A stretch of 64,000 nt of DNA from Desulfovibrio piger (GTDB lineage: Bacteria; Desulfobacterota; Desulfovibrionia; Desulfovibrionales; Desulfovibrionaceae): assembly GCF_900116045.1 (NCBI RefSeq), contig NZ_LT630450.1, forward strand, positions 779,501 to 843,500, written 5' to 3'. Shown piece after piece: positions 7,068 to 14,317 of the stretch (within the stretch, counting starts at the first letter, position 1; the number at the start of each line of letters is the position of its first letter). The notes under the pieces are model-generated. The model searched no databases and was not told the origin of the DNA. It saw only the letters and a program-made list of their open reading frames with translations. A program made the position numbers and the translations under genes.

Positions 7068-8105
7068 ATGGCAGACGACATCCGTTTATCGACGAATTTC
7101 TGGCGGCATCCAAAGACCGTCAAACTGATCCGCAAGGGCGGCCTGGACGCCGTGCGCAGCCTGCAGATCCTGTGGTGTTTTTGCGCGCAGGAGCGGACGG
7201 ACGGCTTGCTGCACGGCATGGACGCCGACGACATCGAGATCGCCGCCGACTGGCAGGGAGAGCCGGGAAAATTCGTGGAGCTGCTCTTGTCCGGCGGGTG
7301 GATGGAATGCTCTCCGGGATGCTCCGGTGAAGACACATACGCCCTGCATGGCTGGGAAGAGCGGCAGGCATACGTCAGCAAAGCCGAAAGCAGACGGGAG
7401 CAGGCGCGGGCCGCTGCTGAAACGCGCTGGCGCAACAAGCGCGGCATGCGGCAGGAAAAGCCGGACGATGCCGCAAGCAATGCCGCTGTATGCGACCTGC
7501 ATGCTGCGCATGATGCTGACGCATGCTGCCAGCATGCTGCGAGCAATGCGGGCAGCATGAACCAGCATATGCCCAACCATGCCGAACGCAATGCCCCTAT
7601 TCCTATTCCTGATCCTATTCCTGATCCTGATATCCCCCCCCTTACCCCCCCACAGGGGGGAGCATGCGGGGAGGAGGGGGAAAAGCCCTCCTCTGCCGGA
7701 AGGGATGCGCCTGCCAAGACCGACGCGCCCAGCAAGGGCCACCCGGAATGGACAGCATTTCTGAGCTGCTGGGAACTCTGGCCCGTGAAGCAGGGGCAGG
7801 AGGAAGCCTGGCGCGAGTGGATGCGCCTGCATGGCAACGGGACGCTGGCGCCGAGCTATGCCATCCGGGAGGCCATCGCTGCCATGATTGCCAGCGACAG
7901 CCGCTGGAGGCGCGGCAAAGTCCCCCGCATGGCCAAGTGGCTGCACGGCAAGGGCTGGGAGGATCAACCCTATGTCGAACCGCAACAGCCACGACAGGAC
8001 ACCGGCGACGATCTTCTGGCCCGCATGGATGCTTCGCGGCGTGAGGCCCGCGAAGCGGCGGAGCGGCGGGCGCGGCAAAACTTTCCCTGGGGGGTGGCGC
8101 AATGA
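7068..8105 (+). CDS. Phage replisome organiser / DnaT-like replication protein
   Basis: A 345-residue protein from ATG 7068. The N-terminal about 85 residues (STNFWRHPKTVKLIRKGG, LDAVRSLQILWCFCA, and LLLSGGWME) match the winged-helix start typical of phage replisome organisers that recognise the phage origin. A low-complexity middle (H/A/N-rich, then PIPIPDPIPDPD) separates this from a C-terminal helical domain (about 235-310) that could bind the helicase or its loader. The DNA of the middle part carries iteron-like repeats (7496-7640), as for origins embedded in lambda O-type genes. The stop overlaps the next gene by four bases. Confidence 0.65.
   Translation: MADDIRLSTNFWRHPKTVKLIRKGGLDAVRSLQILWCFCAQERTDGLLHGMDADDIEIAADWQGEPGKFVELLLSGGWMECSPGCSGEDTYALHGWEERQAYVSKAESRREQARAAAETRWRNKRGMRQEKPDDAASNAAVCDLHAAHDADACCQHAASNAGSMNQHMPNHAERNAPIPIPDPIPDPDIPPLTPPQGGACGEEGEKPSSAGRDAPAKTDAPSKGHPEWTAFLSCWELWPVKQGQEEAWREWMRLHGNGTLAPSYAIREAIAAMIASDSRWRRGKVPRMAKWLHGKGWEDQPYVEPQQPRQDTGDDLLARMDASRREAREAAERRARQNFPWGVAQ
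7496..7640. repeat. Iteron-like and hexamer repeats inside the replication gene (candidate phage origin)
   Basis: GCATGCTGC occurs at 7499, 7521 and 7532 (spacings 22 and 11 bp) with an inverted CATGCTGC at 7552-7559. Downstream are six tandem hexamers of the form CCTATT or CCTGAT (7596-7631), then C-runs and G-runs (7636-7662) able to pair. Location within a replication initiator gene suggests an origin, but the block is not AT-rich and may partly be simple-repeat linker DNA. Confidence 0.4.
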
Positions 8106-8710
8106 GGCTGGAAAAATTCGATGAGCTTGTCCGGCAGGTCTACGCGACCTTCGGACGGACGGCCCCTGTGGGCGACGTGAAAGTCGTGATCTGGGACAAA
8201 GTGCGTGATGTTCCCGACGAGGCCGCGCCTTTCCTGGCCGACCAGCTTTGCGGCCGGGACGAGTTGCCCCGCAACGTGGGCAAGGCGCTCATGGACGCCT
8301 GGGGGACATGGAAGAGCCAGAATCCCGGCCGCATCGTCCGTGAGCACTGCCCGCATTGCCAGGATCAGGCCGTGTTCCACTGCTGGGCCCAGGAGCCGGA
8401 AAAGGAGAGGTGGCACACCTTTGTCGTGCCCTGCCCGTACTGCCAGACACCCGCCGACGGCAGCCGGGTCCCGGCGGACCTCAAGGCCATGCGCGAGGCC
8501 GGGGTGGACATCATGCCGCCGGATTTCAAGGGCGGCCCCGTGGCCTATGACCGCTGGCGCGGCTACGGCTGCCTGTGGCCTGCGGGACTGGATACCGGCA
8601 CGCCAAGGCCGCAGATGCGCGTGGGCGTGGATATGCGGCAGGATGCCCGCAGGATGCGGCATATCCCGGCGCGGGAGCGGCAGGACGCGGCCCCGGCCGA
8701 GAACTGGTAG
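8102..8710 (+). CDS. Phage protein with putative zinc-binding Cys motifs, unknown function
   Basis: A 202-residue protein. Two Cys pairs, HCPHC (about 79-83) and PCPYC (about 109-113), could form a zinc ribbon. The N-terminal about 70 residues are helical and acidic (WDKVRDVPDEAAPFLADQ). It overlaps the replication gene by four bases and precedes a nuclease-like gene, so a DNA-replication or recombination role is plausible. Not recognised as any named family. Confidence 0.6.
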   Translation: MRLEKFDELVRQVYATFGRTAPVGDVKVVIWDKVRDVPDEAAPFLADQLCGRDELPRNVGKALMDAWGTWKSQNPGRIVREHCPHCQDQAVFHCWAQEPEKERWHTFVVPCPYCQTPADGSRVPADLKAMREAGVDIMPPDFKGGPVAYDRWRGYGCLWPAGLDTGTPRPQMRVGVDMRQDARRMRHIPARERQDAAPAENW

Positions 8711-8722
8711 GAGGAGAATGCT

Positions 8723-9112
8723 ATGTACGGGAAAGCACGCATACCCGGCCCGGGCCGTTCGTACAAGGGCGAGGGCATGAACAAGACGGAGCGCCTGTAC
8801 GCCGCCCACCTGGAAGCGCTCAAACGGGCCGGGACGATCCTGGGCTGGGCCTATGAACCCGTGAAATTGCGCCTAGCTGCCGCGACCTTCTACACGCCGG
8901 ACTTCCTCGTCATCGGCGCCGATGGAGCCATGGAGCTGCATGAGGTCAAAGGCCACTGGGAAGACGACGCCAGGGTCAAGATCAAGGTGGCCGCGGAACA
9001 GCATCCCTGGTTCCGCTTCCTTGCGGTCAGGGCCAGAGGCGGCGTTTGGGAAATAGAGCGCTTCGGCGCCTGGAAACATGAAAAAACTGAGGAAGCCCCG
9101 TATGTTCGTTGA
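8723..9112 (+). CDS. DUF1064-like PD-(D/E)XK nuclease-fold protein
   Basis: A 129-residue protein. The pattern NKTERLYAAHLE, then YTPDFLVI, then MELHEVKGHWEDDARVKI is the arrangement of DUF1064-type proteins: Glu, then P-D, then E-x-K of a PD-(D/E)XK core. Such genes sit among phage replication/recombination genes and are thought to act as nucleases or resolvases. ATG 8723 has GGAGGAG upstream; ATG 8777 (MNKTER) is an alternative that keeps the whole domain. Confidence 0.7.
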   Translation: MYGKARIPGPGRSYKGEGMNKTERLYAAHLEALKRAGTILGWAYEPVKLRLAAATFYTPDFLVIGADGAMELHEVKGHWEDDARVKIKVAAEQHPWFRFLAVRARGGVWEIERFGAWKHEKTEEAPYVR

Positions 9113-9338
9113 AGTCCGTGTCCATCTCCAGAAGAGCCTTCAAGGCACACTCGACAAGGCAAAAAGCGGCCTCGACCAGGCCTGCCAGATCTTCACACAC
9201 CATGACCGTCAGGAGCTGGCGATCTCGCGCCATGCCATCGTCAGGGGCAAAAAGCCCTATATCACATACAGGGTCTATCCCTGCGACGACGACCCGCTGC
9301 GGGAGGAGATCCCCGTGCGCATGCTTGAGGTCTTCTGA
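9102..9338 (+). CDS. Small phage protein of unknown function
   Basis: A 78-residue protein from ATG 9102, chosen because GAGGAA lies 8 nt upstream; ATG 9078 in the same frame is possible. Overlaps the nuclease gene by 11 bp and its own stop overlaps the start of the terminase small subunit (TGATG). Mixed alpha/beta composition with KKPYITYRVYP; no family recognised. Confidence 0.6.
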   Translation: MFVEVRVHLQKSLQGTLDKAKSGLDQACQIFTHHDRQELAISRHAIVRGKKPYITYRVYPCDDDPLREEIPVRMLEVF

Positions 9339-9886
9339 TGGCCCGTCTGTCTGCGGAACAATGGGAGCAGGCCCGTGCCGAATATGAGGTCCACGGCGTG
9401 AGCCTGGGAGAAGTGGCAAAGGCTTTTGGCGTGGCCACCTCCAGTGTCTCGCGCCGTGCAAGGGCCGAAGGCTGGACGCAAGGGAAAATGCAAGACCTTG
9501 TGGAACGCAAGGTGGCGGCTGCCAAGGAAATGCAGGCCGTGGAAACGCAAATGCAAGAGCTGCCGTTGCGTTTTCAGCTTACCTTGCAGGAGGTGGTGCA
9601 GGAACGCCTGCGGACGGAAGGGGCCGCCCTGAACTTTGCCCGGGCCGTGGCCATGAAGGGCACGGCCATGACCAGGGCGGCGGAGAGCCCCGCGGAGCTG
9701 GAGCTGCTGTCCCGCGCGGCGCGCAATGTAATGCCGCAGGTGGACAAGGGGCAGCATACCACGGTCAACGTGCAGCAGCATGCCCAGGCACAGGCTGCCG
9801 CGGCTCCTCTGCCCCCTGCTCCACCGGCCGCTGATACCGTCGTGCGGGCCGTCCTTGCCGGTACCCTGGATGGGGACGAGGAGTAG
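9338..9886 (+). CDS. Terminase small subunit-like HTH protein
   Basis: A 182-residue protein. The N-terminal HTH (about 18-45; GVSLGEVAKAFGVATSSVSRR) would recognise the packaging site; the helical middle could oligomerise, and a Q/A/P-rich C-terminal tail (about 145-175) would contact the large subunit encoded immediately downstream. The sequence is not close to a named small-terminase family that I recognise, so the call leans on HTH plus position. Confidence 0.7.
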   Translation: MARLSAEQWEQARAEYEVHGVSLGEVAKAFGVATSSVSRRARAEGWTQGKMQDLVERKVAAAKEMQAVETQMQELPLRFQLTLQEVVQERLRTEGAALNFARAVAMKGTAMTRAAESPAELELLSRAARNVMPQVDKGQHTTVNVQQHAQAQAAAAPLPPAPPAADTVVRAVLAGTLDGDEE

Positions 9887-9890
9887 GCCC

Positions 9891-11348
9891 GTGCTGTTTG
9901 CCAAAGCATCCACAGCGGAGCGAGAGGCCCTGCGCCTGGCCTGTGAACAGGACCTGCTGACCTTCACGGCGCTCATGTTCCGTGCACGCATGGCCCAGCC
10001 GTTCCTGGTCAACTGGCATCATGCCAGGATCGTGGACGCCCTCATGGCCGTGTACCGGGGCGAGATCCACAACCTGATCATCACCATGCCGCCCGGGGGG
10101 ACCAAGACCGAACTGGCCGTGATCCACTTCATGGCCTGGTGTTTCGCCCGTTCGCCACACTGCCGCTTTCTGCACCTCTCAGGAGCGGCGGAGCTGGCCG
10201 CCCTCAATTCGGCTACGGTGAAAGAAATCATCGAGCTGGACGAGTTCCAGAGCCTCTGGCCGCGCCGGATCAGACCGGATACGCGTGCCAAGAGCCGCTG
10301 GAACATCGACGTGGGCGGCAGGACGGCTGGCGGGGTCTATGCCACGTCCACCGGCGGCCAGGTGACGGGCTTTCGTGCCGGCTACATCCGGCCAGGATTT
10401 TCCGGCGCCATCATCATCGACGATCCGCTCAAAGCCGACGACGTGTGGAGCGATGCCAAACGCGAGGCGGCCAACCGCAAGATCACGGGCACCATACGCA
10501 GCCGTCGTGCCAGCACGGAGCATACGCCCGTCATTCTCATCATGCAGCGGCTCCACGAAGACGACCCCGCGGGACACGCCCTGGCCGGAGATTACGCTCT
10601 GGACTTCACGCATCTGGAGATCCAGGCCGTACTGGACGAAGACACCGACAAAGAGCGGAGCTACTGGCCGGAGAAGGAGAGCCTGGCCTCCCTGCAAGAG
10701 CTGCGGGAGAAGGATCCGTTCACGTTCGCGGCCCAGTACCAGCAGCGCCCTACCTCGCTGGGCGGTGTCATGTTCAAGCGGGACATGATCCAGCGCTTCC
10801 GCGGCAGGCCGGAGGGATTGGTGCGGGCCGGGATATTCTGTGACACGGCCATGAAGGAAGGCGAGAAGAACGACTATTCCGTGCTGCTCTACGCGGCTAC
10901 GGACGACAGGGACGTATATATCCTGGACCTGGACAGGGGGAAATGGACGGCACCGGTCCTGCTGGAACGGGCCAAGTCCTTCTGGGAGCGGCACAAGCCG
11001 CACCGTATCAGCAATCCTTTGCGATTCACTGGATGCCATATCGAGGACAAAGCCAGCGGTACCGGCCTGATACAGACCCTTCGGGCGCAGACGTCCATCC
11101 CCGTCATCGCGGTGCAGCGCAACCGGGACAAGGTGAGCCGCGCCAATGACGTGCTGCCCTATGTGGCCGGGGGGCGGCTATACATTCCTGATGACCAGCC
11201 ATGGGCGGACGCTCTCATCGCGGAGCTGTGCGCCTTTTCGCCGGCCATGACCCATGCCCATGACGACCAGGTGGATACGGTGGTGGATGCCATCGATACC
11301 CTGCTTATGCCCACCGGCGGCATGCTGGCCGGTGCTGACTGGAGCTAA
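9891..11348 (+). CDS. Terminase large subunit (packaging ATPase/nuclease)
   Basis: A 485-residue packaging motor from GTG 9891, with GAGGAG upstream, right after the small subunit; ATG 9870 in frame is an alternative. ATPase centre: Walker A-like MPPGGTKTE (about 66-74) and Walker B AIIIDDP (about 173-179). C-terminal RNase H-like nuclease: FCDTAMKEGEKNDYS, HIEDKASGTG and HAHDDQVDTVVDA supply the acidic residues. Length and motif order are typical of the large terminase family. Confidence 0.92.
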   Translation: MLFAKASTAEREALRLACEQDLLTFTALMFRARMAQPFLVNWHHARIVDALMAVYRGEIHNLIITMPPGGTKTELAVIHFMAWCFARSPHCRFLHLSGAAELAALNSATVKEIIELDEFQSLWPRRIRPDTRAKSRWNIDVGGRTAGGVYATSTGGQVTGFRAGYIRPGFSGAIIIDDPLKADDVWSDAKREAANRKITGTIRSRRASTEHTPVILIMQRLHEDDPAGHALAGDYALDFTHLEIQAVLDEDTDKERSYWPEKESLASLQELREKDPFTFAAQYQQRPTSLGGVMFKRDMIQRFRGRPEGLVRAGIFCDTAMKEGEKNDYSVLLYAATDDRDVYILDLDRGKWTAPVLLERAKSFWERHKPHRISNPLRFTGCHIEDKASGTGLIQTLRAQTSIPVIAVQRNRDKVSRANDVLPYVAGGRLYIPDDQPWADALIAELCAFSPAMTHAHDDQVDTVVDAIDTLLMPTGGMLAGADWS

Positions 11349-11349
11349 C

Positions 11350-12009
11350 ATGCTGCGACGACTGACGGATTACATCACCGGTGAACATTATTTGCAGGAT
11401 CGAACGGGACAGCAGTACCGCCGCACGGTCTGTGCCCTGGCCTGGCCATGGCACCCCCTGCCCGGCTGCGTCCTGGTGCTGGGGGAGCTGCGCCACCGGC
11501 CCACATGCATAGGAACGCCGCGGCACGTCTTTTTGCTGGCGGAGCAGCGCAGCGATGACCCGGCCGCCTTGTTGCGCACCGCGGAACGCTTCCAGTTCCA
11601 GCACGGGACGCCGCGCATCATCACCCCCGAGGATGATGACCGCATCCTGCTGATCGACGTGGAGAACGACCGCCGGCGGGAGGAGCGCAAGCCCCCTCTG
11701 CGTACCGAGCCGCCCTTGCGCTGGCACGGTAAAGGAGAAGGCCTGCTGCCCTACTACCTCTCCCTGGTGCAAACACGGATCGTGGGGGACAAGACCCTGC
11801 ATTTCAGCAGCACCAGCTCGGTTCCTGCCGAGGCGGGACTGGCCTCGACCGCTGCCGCGGGCAGCATGACGGCAGCCATGATCCAATGGCCGGCCGTCTG
11901 CGCCCTGTGCTGGGCGCTGGAAGCCCTCGACATGCAACCCATGCCGGAGTGGCGCGGATATGGCCACGGAACGCCCGGCGGACCGGCCGACAGCCTGGGA
12001 GGGTATTGA
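11350..12009 (+). CDS. Phage protein of unknown function between terminase and lysis genes
   Basis: A 219-residue protein starting at ATG 11350, two bases after the terminase stop. Visible segments include CALAWPWHPLPGCVLVLGEL and HVFLLAEQRSDDPAALL; the C-terminus contains a weakly hydrophobic stretch (AMIQWPAVCALCWALEAL) that is not clearly a membrane span. No domain recognised. Probably a packaging accessory or virion-associated protein. Confidence 0.6.
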   Translation: MLRRLTDYITGEHYLQDRTGQQYRRTVCALAWPWHPLPGCVLVLGELRHRPTCIGTPRHVFLLAEQRSDDPAALLRTAERFQFQHGTPRIITPEDDDRILLIDVENDRRREERKPPLRTEPPLRWHGKGEGLLPYYLSLVQTRIVGDKTLHFSSTSSVPAEAGLASTAAAGSMTAAMIQWPAVCALCWALEALDMQPMPEWRGYGHGTPGGPADSLGGY

Positions 12010-12010
12010 G

Positions 12011-12289
12011 ATGGCTGTGGTGTATATCCCCAAGGTCCTCAAATCCATGACCGAGATCTGCGAGGCCTTTGGCGTGGGCGACAGCGTGGTCAAACAATGG
12101 GCGGCGGCAGGCGCTCCCATTGCCGTGGAAGGCAGCGGGTCACGGATGCGCTACAGCGCGGAAGTGGCGGCCCTGCAGGACTGGCGTCTGGGCAGAGCTC
12201 ATGCCTGCGCCACTGCTCCCGCCGAAGCATGGGGGACGATGCGGCAAAGCTCCGCCTGCCGGGAGGATTCCACCACGGAGACGTCATAG
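12011..12289 (+). CDS. Small MerR/excisionase-like helix-turn-helix protein
   Basis: A 92-residue protein from ATG 12011, one base after the previous stop. Residues 8-50 (SMTEICEAFGVGDSVVKQW, then PIAVEGSGSRMRYSAEVAALQDW) look like a winged HTH of the MerR/excisionase/Nu1 class. The 3' 91 bp overlap the antisense higA-like gene, so the C-terminal residues after about 63 are in dual-coding DNA. Confidence 0.6.
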   Translation: MAVVYIPKVLKSMTEICEAFGVGDSVVKQWAAAGAPIAVEGSGSRMRYSAEVAALQDWRLGRAHACATAPAEAWGTMRQSSACREDSTTETS

Positions 12290-12504
12290 GCGCTTTGCAA
12301 GTTGCACCAGAAGGAGGCGCTGGTTCCGAAATAGCGGGCAAGACGGGCCGCCGTATCTGCGCTGATGCCACGACGCTGGTGGACGATATCCGCGATGCGC
12401 GTCGGCGGGACGCCAAGGGCCAGTGCCAGCGCATGCGGGCTGATATGCAGCGGAATCAGGAACTCTTCCAGCAGGACCTCGCCGGGATGGGTACGGACAC
12501 GCAT
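12199..12504 (-). CDS. higA: HigA-family antitoxin without visible HigB toxin
   Basis: A 101-residue HTH antitoxin. HPGEVLLEEFLIPL and LALALGVPPTRIADIVHQRR are hallmark segments of HigA/VapI proteins (HTH about 22-60), followed by DTAARLARYFGTSASFW. In higBA operons the toxin lies upstream of the antitoxin; the upstream DNA here (12505-12673) has no room for one, so it is a solo antitoxin or regulator. It runs against the phage late direction and overlaps the preceding gene tail to tail. It may protect the lysogen from an external HigB or act purely as a repressor. Confidence 0.85.
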   Translation of the reverse strand: MRVRTHPGEVLLEEFLIPLHISPHALALALGVPPTRIADIVHQRRGISADTAARLARYFGTSASFWCNLQSAYDVSVVESSRQAELCRIVPHASAGAVAQA

Positions 12505-12530
12505 GGGATCTCACGTTCTGTTTTACGTTC

Positions 12531-12572
12531 ACTGCCTTGCAGTAAATTGACGGGGTGGCAAAAACCTGTCAA
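12531..12572 (-). promoter_or_regulatory. Promoter and palindromic operator of the higA-like gene
   Basis: Minus strand: TTGACA at 12567-12572, 17-bp spacer, weak -10 CAATTT at 12544-12549, then the palindrome ACTGC-CTT-GCAGT (12531-12543) over the expected start of transcription and 27 nt before the ATG. Autoregulation by the HigA HTH is the usual arrangement. Confidence 0.55.
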
Positions 12573-12580
12573 CCCCCTTC

Positions 12581-12612
12581 CAGCCCCCCTGCAGCCCCCC
12601 TGCAGCCCCCTT
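12581..12612. repeat. Short tandem repeat, 11-bp unit CAGCCCCCCTG
   Basis: Two perfect copies and one partial copy of CAGCCCCCCTG, C-rich on the plus strand, in the gap between the higA promoter and the endolysin gene. Non-coding on both strands as far as I can see. Confidence 0.7.
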
Positions 12613-12644
12613 ACAGCTCCCAACAGGGCAAAAGCCCGTGCTAC

Positions 12645-12672
12645 GCTTCCGGCAAAACCGGAGGCGTTTTTT
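12645..12672 (+). terminator. Terminator-like hairpin overlapping the endolysin ribosome binding site
   Basis: GCTTCCGG (12645-12652) and CCGGAGGC (12658-12665) form an 8-bp stem with a 5-nt loop followed by six T (12667-12672). The GGAGG that must serve as ribosome binding site for the endolysin ATG at 12674 is the 3' arm of the stem, so it could both terminate and hide the translation start. Confidence 0.7.
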
Positions 12673-12673
12673 C

Positions 12674-13270
12674 ATGCCTGACAACGACAACAGTTTTTCC
12701 CGCGCTCATGCCTTCACCGCCCATTGGGAGGGCGGCTTTTCCGACCACCCTGCCGACAATGGCGGCCTGACGGCCTACGGGGCCTCGCTCAAGTTCGTGA
12801 AGGGCATCGCCGCGACCCAGCAGGGCCGCGACTTTTTGCAGCGCATCGGCTTCCGCCTGCCCGTCAACAAGGCATCCATGCGTTCCGTGACGCCTGATAT
12901 GGCCCGGGCCATGTTCAAGCGCGAGTTCTGGGACCGGCTGCGTCTGGATGACATGCCGTTCCGGCCTGCCTGCGCCCTGTATGACGCCGCCGTCAACAGC
13001 GGCTGTGCCCAGTCCGTCAGGCTGGCCCAGCGCGGCTTCAACGCCTGCGCACGCGGCAGCAATGTGGCACTCGACGTGGACGGTATCCTTGGCCCCAAGA
13101 CACGGGCCGCCCTGGCCTGTGACACGGACGCCCTGATCAGGGCCGTCATCCAGGCGCGCCGCATTTTCTACGAGGAGCTGGCCCGCGACGATCCTTCGCA
13201 GGCCGTTTTCCTGGAGGGCTGGCTCAACCGGGCCGATGCCCTGGAAAAGTTCCTGCTCGAATCAAAGTAA
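12674..13270 (+). CDS. Endolysin: GH108-type muramidase with peptidoglycan-binding C-terminus
   Basis: A 198-residue lysozyme-like enzyme. The N-terminal HWEGGFSDHPADNGG (about 15-29) is the catalytic segment of the glycoside hydrolase 108 family, with Glu as acid. The C-terminal half carries RPACALYDAAVNSG and DVDGILGPKTRAAL, matching the PG-binding-3 domain usually paired with GH108. No signal peptide, so release needs a holin. Length is typical for the family. First gene of the lysis cassette. Confidence 0.88.
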   Translation: MPDNDNSFSRAHAFTAHWEGGFSDHPADNGGLTAYGASLKFVKGIAATQQGRDFLQRIGFRLPVNKASMRSVTPDMARAMFKREFWDRLRLDDMPFRPACALYDAAVNSGCAQSVRLAQRGFNACARGSNVALDVDGILGPKTRAALACDTDALIRAVIQARRIFYEELARDDPSQAVFLEGWLNRADALEKFLLESK

Positions 13271-13282
13271 GGAGACCAGCAT

Positions 13283-13564
13283 ATGGACATCAGTTTCGTT
13301 TTTTCGGCCCTGACCGAATTCGCCAGCCAGAACCCCGACGCGACCTGGGTCGCCGTCGTGGTCTCCGTGCTGACCTCGCTCTGCGGCATCTGCGCCGTGG
13401 CCACCATCTGGATGCCTGTCCCCAGTGCGACCACCGGTCTGTATGCCACCGTCTACGCCCTCGTGCACTCCATGGCCGCCCATTTTGGCCAGAACAAGGG
13501 CGCTGTGGCCGATGGCAAGAGCGCGGAAGTCCAGGACGCCGTCAAGGCTGTCAAAGGAAAGTAA
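13283..13564 (+). CDS. Small membrane protein, putative holin
   Basis: A 93-residue protein with AAGGAG before the start. Hydrophobic stretches at about 22-45 (WVAVVVSVLTSLCGICAVATIWM) and 50-65, and a charged C-terminus ending in KAVKGK. Position directly after the endolysin supports a holin role; the second membrane span is weak. Its stop (TAA 13562-13564) overlaps the start region of the next genes. Confidence 0.65.
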   Translation: MDISFVFSALTEFASQNPDATWVAVVVSVLTSLCGICAVATIWMPVPSATTGLYATVYALVHSMAAHFGQNKGAVADGKSAEVQDAVKAVKGK

Positions 13565-13565
13565 T

Positions 13566-13793
13566 GTGCAGTCCCTGGCATCCATCCTCCTCGCATTGCT
13601 GCAGATGGGGCTGCATCTGCTGGAAAAGCTGGATGCGGCCAGTGCTGCTGATTTTCGCCGCCGTGTGGCTGATGACGGCGCCGGGGTGCTGCTCGACCAG
13701 CTCAACCCGGGACATACCGGCACTGCCGGTACTGCCCAGCCTGCAACGGGCCAGCCTGAACGGAACGATGGGCCTGTGGATGGACAGCGATGA
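13566..13793 (+). CDS. Small protein of the lysis cassette, GTG start, overlaps a lipoprotein gene
   Basis: A 75-residue product from GTG 13566, reading SLASILLALLQMGLHLLEKL and then DFRRRVADDGAGVLLDQLNP: an amphipathic N-terminal helix and a conserved-looking helical core. The GGAAAG before the holin stop serves as ribosome binding site. Its last 161 bp are shared with the lipoprotein ORF at 13633-13848 in another frame. Function unknown; could be a spanin-like or holin-modulating factor. Confidence 0.5.
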   Translation: MQSLASILLALLQMGLHLLEKLDAASAADFRRRVADDGAGVLLDQLNPGHTGTAGTAQPATGQPERNDGPVDGQR

Positions 13794-13848
13794 TGCCGGA
13801 CACCTGGCAACATGGATCCACGATGTGACGGGGGAGAATGGACTGTGA
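13633..13848 (+). CDS. Small lipoprotein, Rz1-like spanin candidate
   Basis: A 71-residue ORF from ATG 13633 with a lipoprotein signal: basic start, hydrophobic LLIFAAVWLM, then lipobox TAPGC. Mature part about 50 residues, short like outer-membrane spanin subunits. It overlaps the preceding ORF out of frame, and overlapping frames are typical of Rz/Rz1 pairs, though the partner here lacks a classical Rz transmembrane-plus-coil design. The TAATG at 13562 could also start this frame further upstream. Its stop overlaps the next GTG start (GTGA). Confidence 0.55.
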   Translation: MRPVLLIFAAVWLMTAPGCCSTSSTRDIPALPVLPSLQRASLNGTMGLWMDSDDAGHLATWIHDVTGENGL

Positions 13849-14309
13849 ACCAGTTCGGAAAAGACAGCGCGGAACACGCGGCGGAATACATTGGTGTCGT
13901 GAAAGGCACTTGGCCGCTGGTGCTCATTGCCGGCGCTGTGGCCGTGGCATCGGCAGCCAGACAGGTCAAGCGCGGATATAAACAGAGAACCATGGCCCAG
14001 AAGGCCGTCACGGTTCTACTCAACGCGATTCTAACCACAGCCCTGGCCGTGAGCTGTGCGCTTTTGCTGCCCCTGGTCGTCCCTGGTGTGACGCCGGAAG
14101 TGCAGATCGCCGTATCCATGACCGCCGCGGGCATGGGAGGAGAGACCGTCAAGCTGTGGTTCCTCAAGCGTCTGGGGCTGTCCGTTGTGGACCTCATGAA
14201 TCCTGACGACATCAACGACATCAGGAAAGGGATGCCCCCGGAAACACGCAAGCGCCACGCCGAGCAATGTCCCTTCCGTGGCGACGAATGCCTGCCCGCT
14301 GACAAGTAG
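13845..14309 (+). CDS. LydA-like phage holin family protein
   Basis: A 154-residue membrane protein from GTG 13845, coupled to the lipoprotein gene by GTGA. Hydrophobic segments at about 20-36 (TWPLVLIAGAVAVASAA) and 53-80 (AVTVLLNAILTTALAVSCALL), with a third possible near 90-110; cytoplasmic C-terminus with MGGETVKLWFLKRLG. Resembles LydA-type holins. Having two holin-like genes allows a holin/antiholin pair. Confidence 0.65.
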   Translation: MNQFGKDSAEHAAEYIGVVKGTWPLVLIAGAVAVASAARQVKRGYKQRTMAQKAVTVLLNAILTTALAVSCALLLPLVVPGVTPEVQIAVSMTAAGMGGETVKLWFLKRLGLSVVDLMNPDDINDIRKGMPPETRKRHAEQCPFRGDECLPADK

Positions 14310-14317
14310 AGGCTGCC

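Noticed and set aside
9780..9890. Longer N-terminus for the terminase large subunit from 9780
   Set aside because: The extension lies inside the small-subunit gene in another frame and its Pro/Leu/Arg-rich sequence is a shadow; GTG 9891 has a ribosome binding site.
12504..12673. Search for a HigB toxin upstream of the higA-like gene
   Set aside because: Only promoter-like sequence and C-rich repeats are present; no ORF of toxin size or with RelE-like motifs on the minus strand.
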